Made by a program: the position numbers and the translations under genes
Assembly (NCBI GenBank): GCA_021234155.1
Contig: JAJEKV010000025.1
Coordinates: 10,988,982 to 11,052,981, forward strand
Source of the DNA: Isoetes taiwanensis
Lineage: Eukaryota; Streptophyta; Lycopodiopsida; Isoetales; Isoetaceae
DNA: 64,000 bases
Direction: 5' to 3'
Notes under the pieces: model-generated
Seen by the model: the letters and a program-made list of their open reading frames with translations, nothing else
What the model was told of the DNA's origin: nothing
Databases searched by the model: none
Part shown: positions 24,020 through 36,863 of the stretch, piece by piece
How positions within the stretch are numbered: position 1 is the first letter of the stretch
How the letters are laid out: every line of letters starts with the position of its first letter

Positions 24020-24840
24020 CCTGATTATGTTTAAAGAACGCTAATGGATCTCTCATTTTACCTTCTAAGGTCTTTAGCGGATAATAGTCCTGCTACGATG
24101 AACAGTTAAAAGGTTTTTTTATCAACACTCAGTTTAATGGTTATACCATTGACCAGGATTTTGGTATATATATTATCAGGTAGCTTACATACTGATATCA
24201 TTCTCTAATTATCTGTAATAGGAACAGCAGCAAGAAGATCTTTCAGACATCTACATGCATTGGACTAAAAGAGCATGAATCTTGGAGCATGCAAAAGGGA
24301 AAAGGTATTCGACACACTTGAAGTAGATCTACAGGAATTTTTTGACTTCCCTACTTTGTTGACACAATGGAGCTTGGATATATAAGCTGGAAGGTACAGA
24401 ACCTCCAACCTATGTCTTTATATGACATAATGTCATTTGCCATTTGGCCATACAAACATGCATTTAAGCTTATTTGTCCAAATCGGACCTTATATATATG
24501 CACATTCTGTGGATGAAAGAGCAGCATATGATAGACATGGACCCATTGAAGCTTTTTAGAATAACGGATTTGGCAGAACAAAGATTTATCACAAAGTATT
24601 AAAAACATTACAGGAGAAAAGCTTTCGAGGCACGCTCCATAAAGTTCAAGATATCATCAGGTACCTCAAGAATTTTGTACATAGCTATTGCTCTCTTGTT
24701 TGTAAATTTATGCAAAATAGGTAGGGTAGGGCCTTTTGTTGGTACAACAAGGCCCTACTCTCCTTGTTGTTACTAACAATGTCCCAAGAAAAAGTACTTT
24801 GGCCCACCTGACCTACGGTAGGAGGCAGGATTTTTTTATT
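24020..24840 (+). other. Block A short internal region and 3' signature
   Basis: Begins after the truncated tail of copy A1, includes AAAAGGTTTTTTT near 24,110 (the pLTR tail motif), about 600 bp of unassigned AT-rich DNA and the terminal signature at 24,717-24,837. No RT coding is left, so block A is a non-autonomous or internally deleted Penelope-like element. Confidence 0.55.
24717..24837 (+). other. Penelope-like 3' signature, block A
   Basis: GGTAGGGTAGGG precedes a hairpin at 24,726-24,758 (arms GTAGGGCCTT and AAGGCCCTAC, with GTTG/CAAC extending the stem). About 50 bases later comes the palindrome CCTACGGTAGG (24,812-24,822), then AGGCAGGA and a T-tract. Copy A2 starts right after this. 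Counterparts occur in blocks B, C and the RT-bearing block. Confidence 0.75.
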
Positions 24841-27171
24841 ATGACATCTTTTTGGCTCAACTGATAATATTACAAAAGTGCATAGGTTCGATGGGTTGCA
24901 ACAGGAACTGGAATTGTAAGTTATGACTAGAATAAGACAAACATGTGATTAATTGGCTGAATGCATCAATGGACATAGGAATTTGAATCTCTCCAAAAAT
25001 ACAGGATGGTTGGCATAGTAAGTTGATAAATGCTCGAATGATGACATTAGGAAGGTATATTCGTCCTTAATGATGCAATAGGATCTATGCTGACAGGATA
25101 TGTCCAGAATAGTAGCTGGAATGGTCTGGAACATCTATACAAGGTGCAGGGCTTTAATTATACATGAAATGTTGATGGCCATGTGGGACCAACACAAAGA
25201 TGTGTAATGGATAAAAATATGTGACTTGGGAAACATTGTCATTAAGGCTTTTTGGCACATTAGATATTTTATTTCCTTGGGGCATATATTCTAACATATT
25301 AGACTTGACCAAAACATGGGCAAGATTAATTATAATATGATATTTTATTCTTTGTTAGATCAAATATTGGAGCTAACGTTGAAAGGAAAGATTTTTTAGG
25401 GCTCGGGCATTACCTGGCAAAAGGAAATCATGGAAACGATGAGCAGATGACACCGACAGGGAAGGACATCACGGCCATATGCATATGCAATGGTATGATA
25501 CTTACCTTGCTAAGAACAGCCGGTAATAGGTACATACATCTTCCATATAGGGCTGCTAAATTTCGTAAAAAATGGAAGTTCAGAATAGCTCCGGCGAAGT
25601 ATTGCTGGCAGATTATTATAGCCCTTATGGCTAGAAAAAGAGAAGATCTGAAGCATACGGAAATTGGGGCTGACGGCAAGTCCGCATGCACACAGGAGAT
25701 GATGATTCACTTACAATATCAAGGCTGCAAGAAAACATGAGATCATAGCGCCTGAACACTCTACAGTCCTTGGACGAAATTCTAAAGGTTTGATAGGTTT
25801 AGATTTGATGGATTTTTTGAAAGATCTATGAAATTCGAATAGGGATGCTATGGATTAAAGCTAAAATGCAGATTAAAGCCAGAAACCATAATATCATAAG
25901 CAGTGATATCCACCATGTTTGTTAAAATTAGCTCAAATCTATGGCTTATAAGAATATAACAGCATGTATGAACTGGAATCATGTTGGCTACTGAAACATT
26001 TGATATATTAATGTAGCCTATGTTCATATTTGCTCACTGATTTCTTTAAATCTTGGCTTTATGCTTGAATATTGTTATAGTGAAGGGGGATAACCTCAAA
26101 GAAACCCATGACACCTGCTATCCCATGCATGACAACCATTCTTATGCTTGTTTTTTGTTTGTGGATGCGTGTAATGTGAGTTTCTTTGCTCTATACTCAG
26201 TATTCAGTTCAAATTTGGACACGGAATTTGGGTTCTATGAAATGATTACACCTGTTGTACTAAGACACTTGTTAAATATCAGCTTTGGACATGGTAAACA
26301 TTCTGAAACCTGTGCTTCTATAGTGCTTTTGGGATCTGCTGTAAGTTATCTTAAATGTGGAAGATATCTTACGTACGTATTTTGGGTTTTCATAACTTGT
26401 TACACTAAAGTGAATTAATGATTTCATGGCACGGTAAACATCGTGATTCTTGTACTTATCTTACGGCTGTTGTAATTTCCCGCAGGGCGTATGTATTATA
26501 TATTCGGTTGAAATATAAACTAGTTGTAGTGGATTTTTAGTTGTATTCAAACCGACGGTCATTGAACATGAAATATTATCAAGGATGGCAAATTATTATA
26601 TCATTGTTGCATGTATTTTTTGCTGAAATAAATGCAGTGGTAGTATTCGGTAAGGATCTAAGTATTGCAAGTTGATAACGTTTCATAAACACACTTTGTA
26701 CCAAGTCCTGGCTTAAACATAATGCCATTCGGTGCTGGATTTCTTGCTCCCATTTATGTTTTTCAAATTGCTCAAGTTTGGATAAGCTTACAAGACTGAA
26801 ATGGAAGAACAATGTCAAGTATTTCGGACCATTTCATTTTGGAATTTTGCTTGTGGTCTAGTTGTTTTTAATATTTGATAAGGATCATTGTATTCTTGAC
26901 TTTTTTGCGTAAATGATATTTAATATTATTACTCGATTTTGTAGATCGGGCCATCTTATCTCGTATCTATGTCCTTTTTGGAAAAAAGTTTTTATGGTAT
27001 TCTTTCCACTTATTGTCTTACTTTATTAAGAAATGTAACCATGTTATGGCCTAAGTTGAAATACACCCGATTTTCAACTTAGGGCTGCAAATTGTACCTT
27101 GACAAGGTCTTTGCAAAAGGTCTTGAAAAGGTAGAAGGTCTGTTTGTACAGGTCTAAAGGTTTTTTTTTTT
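24841..27171 (+). repeat. Block A, second pLTR copy
   Basis: Matches 20,172-24,019 minus the 1.96-kb segment, then extends through 26,725-27,171 with a tail related to block C. Shared features of the tail are GGATTTCTTGCTCC, the GCTTAAGG-type stretch, GGTCTTTGCAAAAG and the final GGTCTGTTTGTACAGGTC hairpin before AAAGG and a T-tract. It gives GAGFLAPIYVFQ in one plus-strand frame, related to GFLAPMCVFHLFKLEKLQDK in block C. Confidence 0.8.
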
Positions 27172-27254
27172 GAATTTCACAGAATTTGAAAGCGTCTGCG
27201 CGAAAAATTTTTCACGTCACGCGAAGATGAAGGTTTTCGCGACGCGAAAAAAAA
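27172..27254. other. CpG-rich junction sequence 2 (A/B boundary)
   Basis: Contains GCGCGAAAAATTTTTCACG, CACGCGAAGATGAAGG and TTTTCGCGACGCGAAAAAAAAA. It joins the T-tract end of block A to the A-run (T-tract on the minus strand) end of block B, so two elements meet tail to tail here. Confidence 0.7.
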
Positions 27255-29572
27255 ACCCGGCCTGAACTAGCAAACACTAGACCAGCATCTGCCTCGGTCA
27301 ATCCCTTGGCAGTATTATCATCCTAATATCTAAACTGGCAAGCCAGTCTAGACTAGTACCTCTTTTCCCAAAGCCTAAATAATTTGAAGACCATTATTTA
27401 TTCACACAAGAATCATTATAAAATAGAAGTAATTAATCTGCTACAATATTCAATTGAATTATGTGCATTACATAGATTATAAACTCTATGTACCATAGTT
27501 TGAACATTATGCCCGAACTTGGCATGGATACACTTGAGCCAAAAGGATCTTACCATGTGTATCGATAATCTAAAATAGTTGTCTTACTAAATCACTTTGA
27601 ATCGTAGATCGTCAATATTGCAGCCCATATTCCAATGGACGACGGCTCCAAACCACTTTGTCCATGTCTTTTTTTTCGATATTCCACATCCTTCAAGCTA
27701 AAAGCCAACTCTAACAACAAAATAAACACAATTGGAGGAGAGAACCCCGCACTACTGCGGCCAATCAATACACAATTAGCATGATAATGGTAAATGTGCA
27801 AGGGGCCAAAAGGTACATTGGGTCTCTCGGTTTATCACCGATCACCAATTGTATCCTTTTTGCCCCGAGGTGACATTTAACAAGAAAAGGAAAACGGAAT
27901 CACGATATTTTAAATTTCCAGTTGGTCTCAAGCATTATGGTCTCAAGCATAACCATTAGACGAGAACTAATTTCTTAGTCCCAAATCTAGATAGTTATGT
28001 TGATCTCAAATATATTATTTTAACAGATAAATCCATATACAAGAACAAAATATTTCTGCTAGCTCACTGTAGCAAAGTGCAAGCACTCTGGCAATAAATC
28101 ATAATCATCAATACCGTTTCAAGTTCAATACGTATTTCAAGTTCAATACATTTAAAGAGGCATAAATATCATAAAGAATGTCATGGAAGCTTGAATAGAA
28201 ACAAAATTTTAAAGCTTAAGATCTGTTGATTCAAAGAGCAGCCAAGGATTTATTTCTGGCTTGCCAATCCCTTGTTTTTAGGCAGCCAGAATTATAGTAT
28301 TTACTGCCATGCCATGGATGGTCCTTCATTTCAAGAAATATATGGCAATACAAGACTTTATTGTCAATACTTAACTAGGGAATAAGCAATACTCCATTAT
28401 GTTTTTCCAGCCCTACATTCTTTCTTGCTCAAAAAATTGCATAACTTAGCGATCTTATAAGACCACGACTTGAGAACTATTTCTTAGAAATATAAATGCT
28501 CAAACCTCGATTAGAAGCCATTTGGTCTTCCAAATTCTTGAAATTGAATTCTTTGCATCGGCTTATTGGCAGACTTCGAGGCATAACCCACCTTGTATCG
28601 AGAGAGTTAAAATGAATGAACACTTTCGGCCTGTCGGGTTACGGATACTCCTCATAACAAGCTTCCCCAAATTATCTTGATTTGCAATTATAGATCGTTC
28701 ACAAATGTCAATCCAGTTTAGACCCGAGATATCATGAACATGGAGAGCCCTATTTTCCTCTTAGCATTGAAACACTCGAAACAACCGCTTCCGTATGCCA
28801 ACAAATCCATCTTCTTTGTACTAACAGAGAACCAAATAAGCTCTAAAGAAATCGATTTCCAACAGAAGCCATGGATTTGGCGAAGCCATGGATTTGGCTA
28901 TGCTCCTTCTGGGCCGTTTTGGCGCTATACACTTGTTGGCAAAACCATAACTTATTTTCCGGCACCATTCTAAGCGCAGGCCCATGCCCTAAATAACTTT
29001 TCAACTTTTGCTTTGCCTTATGTATACGAAATTGGCCTAAAGCCTTGCCAAAAATGCCACCATAAATAAATGCTTTGGAAATCTTCAAAATGCATCTCTT
29101 GTGAAATAAATAGGTACGTACCTCTGGATTCTAGTTCTTGAAAATGACAACTTATTGGGTCCTCAAATTATGACTAGGCCTAACAATAAGCCCTTTTCCC
29201 AATGGAGGTACAAGGATTGCTTCTCCCAAGATAGGGTACTTTTAAGAATTTAAAGGCATAAGTGTGGCCTACGTAAGAAACCACTAGGCCACTTTTACAG
29301 CAAATGTTCTCCCTAATGTGTATAATGTCAAAAACATCCATATGCAAGGACGTCCATATGCAAGGGCATATAGCCCATTTTTCACAATGTTTGAAGCTTA
29401 ATTGCTTGATTAAATATGGAGTCAAGCAATCTAAAATTTATTTTTCAAATCACCACATGTTTCATATAAGCTCAAATGTTATAGTGTCATGAATTCTAAT
29501 GTCACCAGAGATCTCTGGATAATTATTTATTGTCAAGCAACATTGCTTAATTGAAGCAAAATAGCTTTAAAT
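27255..29572 (-). repeat. Block B, first copy in window order (minus-oriented pLTR)
   Basis: About 2.3 kb matching 30,153-32,489 nearly throughout, with frequent short indels. On the minus strand it follows the 3' signature at 29,573-29,665 and ends at the A-run near 27,246-27,254, mirroring blocks A and C. Frames such as 28,734-28,973 are short and not conserved between the copies, so I call no gene. Confidence 0.85.
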
Positions 29573-30152
29573 AAAAAAACCCTACCACCTTCCGTAGTAT
29601 AACATGACCCCGTATATAAAACTGTAATTATAGGGATGGCAAGACCCCAATTACGATTGGGGTAATACCATACCCTATAGCTATTTAGCCAAATATATAG
29701 AATGTAATTAATGCAAATACATACCCTTTCATTCTTGCAATATGTACTTGTAGTAGGAACTTCCTCTTTGCATCACCCAATTCAACCTTGGACATTGCCC
29801 TTTCATCATGCATAAGATACAAATAGTATCCTTGTATTAAGGATTTTAGCCAAGTGGCATAATATAGCAATTGCCATATGTGTAATAATGACATCGCCAT
29901 TAATGCACATTCTTGATGAATTATTATTCATTACCCGTGGTACCACAATAGAATACCTGTGCATAAGCAATCTGCATAGCCTCATATGCAACCTGCACAT
30001 AAATAACCATGTAGCTTAGTCCATTTAAACAAAAAAGACCAAATAATAAATGCAAAGGAAAGCTCCCAAAAGTGTTTAATCTTCAAAATCACCTAGAGCA
30101 AAGGGAGAGAGGCATCACCAGGTGTCCCTAGTGAAATGAAGTTTCTAAAAAA
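29573..30152 (-). other. Block B short internal region with 3' signature (minus strand)
   Basis: Minus-strand counterpart of 24,717-24,837. ACCCCAAT-TACG-ATTGGGGT (29,644-29,663) is a perfect 8-bp stem with a 4-base loop. CTACGGAAGG (rc of 29,588-29,597) lies downstream, followed by TGGTAGGG and a T-tract (A-run at 29,573-29,579). The remaining 480 bp is AT-rich with no RT motif. Confidence 0.7.
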
Positions 30153-32489
30153 CCGGCTGAACTAGCAAACACTAGACCCGATCCGCCTTCGGTCCAATCC
30201 CTTGGCGATTATCATCCTAATATCTAAAGCGGCAAGCCCGGTCTAGACTAGTACCTCTTTTTCCCAAAGCCTAAATAATTTGAAGACCATTATTTATTCA
30301 CTAGAATCATTATAAAATAGAAGTAATTAATGCTCTACAATATTCAATTCCGAATTATGTGCAGCTACATAGATTATAAACTCTATGTACCATAGTTTTG
30401 AACATTATGCCCGAACTTGGCATGGATACACTTGAGCCAAAAAGGATCTTACCATGTGTATCAAGAATCTAAAATAGTTGTCTTACTAAAATCACTTTGA
30501 ATACGTAGATGCGTCAATATTGCAGCCCATATTCCAATGGGCCAGGCGGCTCCAAACCACCATGCCCATGTCTTTTTGATATTCCACATCCTTCAAGCTA
30601 AAGCCAACTCTAAAACGACAAAAAATAAACACAATTGGAGGAGAGAACCCCCACTGCCATGACCAATCAATACACAATTAGCATGATAATGGTAAATGCA
30701 GGGCCAAAAGGTACATTGGGTCTCTGGGTTTATCACCGATCACCAATTGTATCCTTTTGCCCCGAGGTGACATTTAACAAGAAAAGGAAAACTGGAATCA
30801 CGATATTTTAAATTTCGGTTGGTCTCAAGCATTATGGTCTCAAAGCATAACCATTAGGCGAGAACTAATTTCTTAGTCCCAAATCTAGATAGTTATGTTG
30901 ATCTCAAATATATTATTTTTAACAGGATAAATCCATATACAAGAACAAAATATTTTACCTTTAGCTCAACTTTGTAGCAAAGTGCAAGCACTATGGCAAT
31001 AAATCATAATCATCAATAATACGTTTCAAGTTCAATCATTATTTCAAGTTCAATACATTTAAAGAGGCATAAATATCATAAAGAATGTCATGGAAGCTTG
31101 AATAGAAACAAAATTTTAAAAGCTTAAGATCTGTTGATTCAAAAGAGCGAAGGATTTATTTAAACGCTTGCCAATCCCTTGTTTTTTAGGCGACGGAATT
31201 ATAGTATTTCTTGCCATGCCATGGATGGTCCTTCATTTCAAGAAATATATGGCAATACAAGACTTTATTGTCAATACTTAACTAGGGAATAAGCAATACT
31301 CCATTATGTTTTTCCAGCCACATTCTTTATTCTTGCTCAAGCGCATAACTTAGCGGTCTTATAAGACCCTCGACTTGAGAACTATTTCTTAGAAATATAA
31401 ATGCTCAAACGATTAGAAGCCATTTGGTCTTCCAAATTCTTGAAATTGAATTCTTTGCATCGGCTTATTGCGCACTCGAGGCATAACCCACCTTGTATCG
31501 AGGAGAGTTAAAATGAATGAACACTTTCGGCGATCGAAGTTACGGATACTCCTCATAACAAGCTTCCCACTTATCTTGATTGCAATTATAGATCTGCGTT
31601 CACAAATGTCAATCCAGTTAGACCCGGCCTATCATCGAACATGGAGAGCCCTATTTTCCTCTTAGCATTGAAACACAGAAACAACTGCTTCCTTTGTATG
31701 CCAACAAATCCATCTTCTTTGTACTAACGAGAGAACCAAATAAGCTCTAAAGAAATCGATTTCCAACGAAGCCATGGATTTGGCGAAGCCATGGATTTAT
31801 TCATGCTCTTAAAGGCGGCTGTTTTGGCGCTATACACTTGTTGGCAAAACCATAACTTATTTTAGGCACCATTCTAAGCGCAGGCCCATGCCTAAATAAC
31901 TTTCAACTTTTGCTTTGCCTTATGTATACGAAATTGGCCTAAAGCCTTGCCAAAAATGCCACCATAAATAAATGCTTTGGAAATCTTCAAAATGCATCTC
32001 TTGTGAAATAAATAGGTACGTACCTCTAAAGAAATATGTTTATGGATTCTAGTTCTTGAAATGACAACTTATTGGGTCCTCAAATTATGACTAGGCCTAA
32101 CAATAAGCCCTTTTCCCAATGGAGGTACAAGGATTGCTTCTCCCAAGATAGGGTACTTTTAAGAATTTAAAGGCATAAGTGTGGCCTACGTAAGAAACCA
32201 CTAGGCCACTTTACCTTTAATGTTCTCCCTAATGTGTATAATGTCAAAGCATCCATATGCAAGGACGTCCATATGCAAGGGCATATAGCCCATTTTTTCA
32301 CAATGTTTGAAGCTTAATTGCTTGATTAAATATGGAGTCAAGCAATCTAAAATTTATTTTTTCAAATCACCACATGTTTCATATAAGCTCAAATGTTATA
32401 GTGTCATGAATTCTAATGTCACCAGAGATCTCTGAATAATTATTTACTGTCCAAGCAACATTGCTTAATTGAAGCAAAATAGCTTAAAT
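30153..32489 (-). repeat. Block B, second copy in window order (minus-oriented pLTR)
   Basis: Direct repeat of 27,255-29,572. Differences are mainly 1-6-base indels, often at CTG, CAG or CCG positions, for example CCAGCATCTGCC in one copy against CCCGATCCGCC in the other. Ends in a run of about 16 A at the junction with the RT-bearing block. Confidence 0.85.
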
Positions 32490-32690
32490 AAAAAAAAAAA
32501 AAAAAGCGTTTACGTGCTGTTTTCCTTGTTTTCGTCTGTGAAAAAATTTTCGCATACGCTTTCACGTTGTTTTCACGTACGCGAAATTTTTTTTTCCGGC
32601 CGGCGAGGTTTTAATACGTTAAATACGTATTTTATTAAAAAATACGTATTTTTTGACTTTATACGTATAAGGATGTTAAGATTGTACATA
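32490..32690. other. CpG-rich junction sequence 3 (B/RT block boundary)
   Basis: After the A-run come TTTCACGTTGTTTTCACG and ACGCGAAATTTTTTTTTCCG, then CGAGGTTTTAATACGTTAAA and repeated ATACGTATTTT. The part from CCGGCC to TTTTTGACTTTAT is shared with junction 4 (43,180-43,265). Confidence 0.7.
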
Positions 32691-32734
32691 GTACCTTCTT
32701 CTCGAAATCTTTAGAGAAATTCTCTATCAGGGAT

Positions 32735-34600
32735 GTGTTTAAGGAAGTTCTACAAGATACTTTACCAAACTTGGCAAATGAAATTCTAAGCTGCACGTTG
32801 TTTGGCTGGAGATATGGGAATCAAGTTATTGACAAAGTTTATAAGCCATACAACGTTTTTGCTGATGATAGACCAAATAAGTGTCCATGCAAGAATTCTA
32901 GCTTGGCTAGATTTATTGACCCTCGTATTGGTCACATCCAGATGCAACAATTCGGAGATTATACATTGTCCTAAACTTAGAGCAGCCTTTGCCAATGGGT
33001 TAAATCATATCCCTGATAATGGAGTGTCCATTGAAAAATTCATGGAAGATTTTGAAAAAACATGTGATCAATTCTTTATGGTTCACCACTTCCAGCTGCT
33101 GCACTTCAAAGAGGATGGGATACAACATATCAAATACCGTTTATGGAGTCTGGCAAAAGAAAGATTTACTAGTTTCAAAAAGTTGATCCCTCCCAAAAGA
33201 TATCTCTCTGCGGGATGATGGGAAGGTTAAAAGAATCTTACGGCTTGAGGCAAAATTTGTATATCTCTGGGTCTTGACAAGGCTATTAACAATGCCTCTT
33301 TCATACGCCAAAAACATATTTTGGATATGGCTTTAGAGCCGGACTAAACAGACAATGACTTGAGGGATTCTATCCGGTATACGAGATCAAGCTTGAGTGC
33401 ATCAAAGAGATTGATAGTCATTTGTTGCTTTCCAACCTACCACGGATAAACTACCATATTTACTTGATACGTACAAAGCCCATAAGAGGAATACCGCTTG
33501 GATTACGAATGCACACAATACTATTTTCCTGGATGTGGCTGATTTCTTAGCGGCTATTCTAAACAACTTTGTGGGTATGCGGCTTTGATGTATCCAATTG
33601 GAACACTTTGCCGATATTAGAGTTTGGTTAAAGGATAAAAGTCAATCCATCTTTGGATGGTTAATTCTACTACGATGTAGTTACGAACCTTAGAAAATAT
33701 CAAGAATGTTTTTCTTTACAGACATTACTAGATGTTATGAAAATATTCCACTTTTTGGAGAAGATGGTATTCTTGGAAATAATTGATAGCGTTCTTTGAT
33801 TTAGTATGGGATTTCATGAGACCAAGAAACCACTCTTCCGGCTTGTTATGAAAAAGAAATTGGGGAAATCTTGCACAAAATGGGAAAAATTTTGTGGGTG
33901 ATAGTTACAACAAGAAGATATTAGTAAAAAGGAGAATTTCAAAATAATCAATAAATGGCTTCTTGGCCATTGTTTTTACGCAAATGGGGAATTCTATATG
34001 GAGGCAAAGCGAGGGGGCATACCCATGGGATTCTCCGCAGTCGGCATGGTGCAACATGTATTTGGCACAGTGCAGTGAGGTTTATTAGAAAAGCGTACCC
34101 ATCTTAGCAGTTAAATGATATACAGTTTCAAAGACGCTTCGGATATATAGATGACACGAATATCATCAGCTATGCGGTAATATAGGTGAATTCTTTTCTA
34201 AAGGGGCTTCTGCTCCATCTATAGCATGGAGCACATTGGTATAAAAGATGAAATGAGTATAAAAAAGGACTTCTTTTGGGGCATAAGGTAAACTTCCTAA
34301 ATGTCACTATATCAGTTGATGATCACAACAAGGATTGTTCTCTTATACTAGATATGATAAAAGGGTGAAGCTTCCGTTCAAAGTTAGCAAATTCATCAAA
34401 GCTTGAGGTGTAGGCCGTATGGACAAGCATGTAAAGTTATCATTTCTCGGATCTTTCCTTATGTATCACACACTCAGATCCTATGACTGCTGCGGGGAGG
34501 ATGTCTTGGCCTTATCATGGCCTTTTAAACAATGGATTCCTCAAAGCGAGACATTATCGGTGTGTTTAATACAGCTTTGAAACAGAGCAGTTTTCGGGGG
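32735..34600 (+). pseudogene. Penelope-like (plant-type) reverse transcriptase, many frameshifts
   Basis: PLE reverse transcriptases are the RT group closest to telomerase. Motifs in order across the three plus frames are: an N-terminal CPCKNSSLARFIDPRIGHI (about 32,885-32,940) followed after one frameshift by CPKLRAAFANGLNHIP; LPYLLDTYKAHKRNTAW with ITNA near 33,445-33,505; DITRCYENIP at 33,721-33,750 (first catalytic Asp); GGIPMGFS near 34,013-34,040, then in a shifted frame SAWCNMYLAQCSE; GYIDDTNIIS at 34,141-34,170 (catalytic Asp pair); and DKRVKLPFKVSKFIK at 34,356-34,400. IPMGFS...WCNMYL and YIDD are, from memory of the family, typical of land-plant PLEs. Catalytic residues are intact but stops and frameshifts are frequent. 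Confidence 0.85.
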
Positions 34601-34704
34601 CTTGGTATGATATCGAAGATTTAACAAGGACTCTAAAGAAAATATCGTAAGCTCTCTTCACGTTGTTATGTCATTGTTCTTCTGGATTAGAGTAATATTA
34701 TGTA

Positions 34705-34830
34705 TGGGGAGGGATGGGTCCACTGTGTTTGCAACAGGGGGCCCTACTCTCCACATTGTAACATAGTTTACATTCAGCTTAGGATGTATAATTCAAAAGG
34801 GGCCACGAGCTACGGGAAGGAGGCGGGGAT
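34705..34830 (+). other. Penelope-like 3' signature, RT-bearing block
   Basis: GGGTCC and GGGCCC arms at about 34,716-34,743 bracket TGTTTGCAACA. They are followed by CTACTCTCC, as in block A, and then CTACGGGAAGGAGGCGGGG near 34,810-34,828 and a short T-tract. It follows the RT region directly, which ties the same signature in blocks A, B and C to the Penelope-like family. Confidence 0.7.
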
Positions 34831-36856
34831 TTTTGTGAATGTTTAGAATATTTGAACATGTAGTGTGCATTATATTGGGTAGCACATGTTTGACAACTAT
34901 GATGGGTATTACTTGGTAAATCACGAAACATGGAAAATTTTACATGTGACCTTAAGCCCTAGATTGTAGTCCATTATGCATAGATACCAACAAAAATTGT
35001 GACCTTTAGTTTCTAGGGTTGAAACCCATGCATGAGCATGGCGACGATGTTGTTTATGGAATCGACATTATCGATACATGCACTATGGGCGGTGAAGCAC
35101 CAACGGTTGCATCGACCTATCGGATGGATCCAACCTATCATTTTTAGGGTTACCGGTGGTCCGGATTATCTACGCTCACAAGCAATATATTTGGGCATAC
35201 CCGGTCCTGTGATCTAAGGTTCATGCTAACGATACCCTTGTAGCCCGGTTGTAGGCTCATGGGAAGAAAGAAAGGACTAAATCGATCTACCATTGCTAAA
35301 GGCGAAATGGAAAAGAACATGGGCGATAAGAGAAGGAAGATATTCGATTTCCATAAGCACTGCTATGGGGCTCAACTGACTTATTTGGCGATAAAACATG
35401 AGAATGATGGTAGCAATGCACCCGGACTATGCAAGGGAGCTATGAAAGTATCTGCGTGTCGAACTAATATGGTGAGAAAGGCAAAGATAAGGAAGATGCC
35501 CCGTTATCACAATTGAAGATAGTTATACGGGTACATTTTCTGAAAATCCAGTGCCCTACTATTGCTGATCCTAACCACAACGCGTCTACAATCGAGGTTT
35601 GAATAAGTAAAATATTGGAATGATTAAATTGTAACCTTAGAACCGTTTTTACGCTCTACTCTAGTTTGTAGCACTTTAGCTTTGTAACATGGTTGGAAGG
35701 ACCTTGGGCGGTGAATAGTTATAGAAATGTTTTGTTTCTAATTTGGCTTAATCTCCTTAATTGGACTACTTGATAAAAGCCCTCAAGAAGCTTCATGACC
35801 CTTTATGGTATTTGATGATCCTAAACGGCAATCCACTTGTAGACATGGTTGGATTTCTCACAAACAAGCGCAGTTTAGGGTTTATTAGAACTACTTATGT
35901 ATCGATTCTGCTAAAATTTGTTTATCTTGGGTATGAAAATTGCTAAGGGAATCTATGATTGGTTCCTATAAGATTACTTATGTGTGGTAAAGGCGTTAAA
36001 GCGGATAGATTCATTGCTTACCCGTTGGCAACTTTGGCTTTACCTTTTAGGCTAATGTTCAAATGGTTTTTTTTACTAACTAGAGTCTATCCTTCCATTT
36101 CATTTGTTTTCGCCAGACAAATTGGATGTGACCTCTACTCTCTGGTGCTTTCTTAACTTTGCTGGAGTTTTGGAGCAGATCTATATGACTTTATAATTTT
36201 CTGTTTTATGACAGCATGTGGCTGTTATTACTATGTTTCTTGTTTTGGTCTATAACTTTAGATCTTATATACTTTGCTTATTGTGGTCGTTATACTTGCT
36301 CTGGTTTTTTTCGTAGATTGTAACTAATAATACTACACTTATTAAATGTTTGATAGTAGCTGAAAAACACAAATTGTCATATTTCGGGCTAAAAATGTAT
36401 GACTTTATGGGAGTTGGTTCCTCTAGGAATTTATATCTGTTATATCTTAAGGATCAGTTTGCCTTAAATATGTATAACTTTTCATTGGCTATAAATATTT
36501 ATGAGCATGGTAGTTCAAACTATTGCTGACTGTTTTATTAACTATGTTGCTTTTGTAATTCAGTTATATTCCTTGGTTAAACTGAATATTAGTGAAATTT
36601 TAGCACATATTGTTCAACTTTTGTGTATTCGTCTTTATTTTTCTTTTATCGTTTCTAGCCTAATCCTTTTATTTGGATTACACACTAATGTCCTTTGTGA
36701 GATATTAGTCTTTTCTCTTAGATATCCTTATCAGGGCCTAGATATAGATATCACCTTGTCTATCTCTAGGATTGCAATGGTAGGGTCTTATTTTTCCAAA
36801 TGGAACTATAAGGCCTAAAGTCTGTTGGTTCCTATGGTCTTAACAGACTCAAAGGG
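34831..36856 (+). repeat. pLTR-like unit of the RT-bearing block, single copy
   Basis: About 2 kb of AT-rich DNA between the 3' signature and the T-tract that starts block C. The final hairpin, arms AGTCTGTT (36,819-36,826) and AACAGACT (36,842-36,849), is followed by CAAAGGG and seven T. Frames at 35,259-35,516 and 36,501-36,818 are unrecognised. Called by analogy with blocks A and C, since no sister copy is present. Confidence 0.5.
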
Positions 36857-36863
36857 TTTTTTT

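Larger units (their letters stand above)
32691..36856 (+). mobile_element. Penelope-like retroelement carrying a decayed reverse transcriptase
   Basis: Consists of an RT-coding region (about 32,735-34,600), a 3' signature (about 34,705-34,830) and one pLTR-like unit (34,831-36,856) that ends in the hairpin AGTCTGTT...AACAGACT and the T-tract junction with block C. No second copy of this pLTR is present in the window, so the element is probably 5'-truncated. A GIY-YIG endonuclease was not recognised. Confidence 0.75.

Noticed and set aside
20778-25740. Peptide starting MTPTGKDITAICICNG in both A copies as a conserved gene
   Set aside because: The two copies are nearly identical DNA there, so conservation says nothing about coding; no homologue recognised.
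32858-32890. GCTGATGATAGACC as a hammerhead ribozyme core
   Set aside because: It lies in RT coding sequence and lacks the GAAA core and pairing stems.
32735-34600. Telomerase reverse transcriptase gene
   Set aside because: The catalytic motifs (DITRCYENIP, IPMGFS...WCNMYL, YIDD) fit plant Penelope-like RTs better, and no telomerase-specific N-terminal domain is seen.
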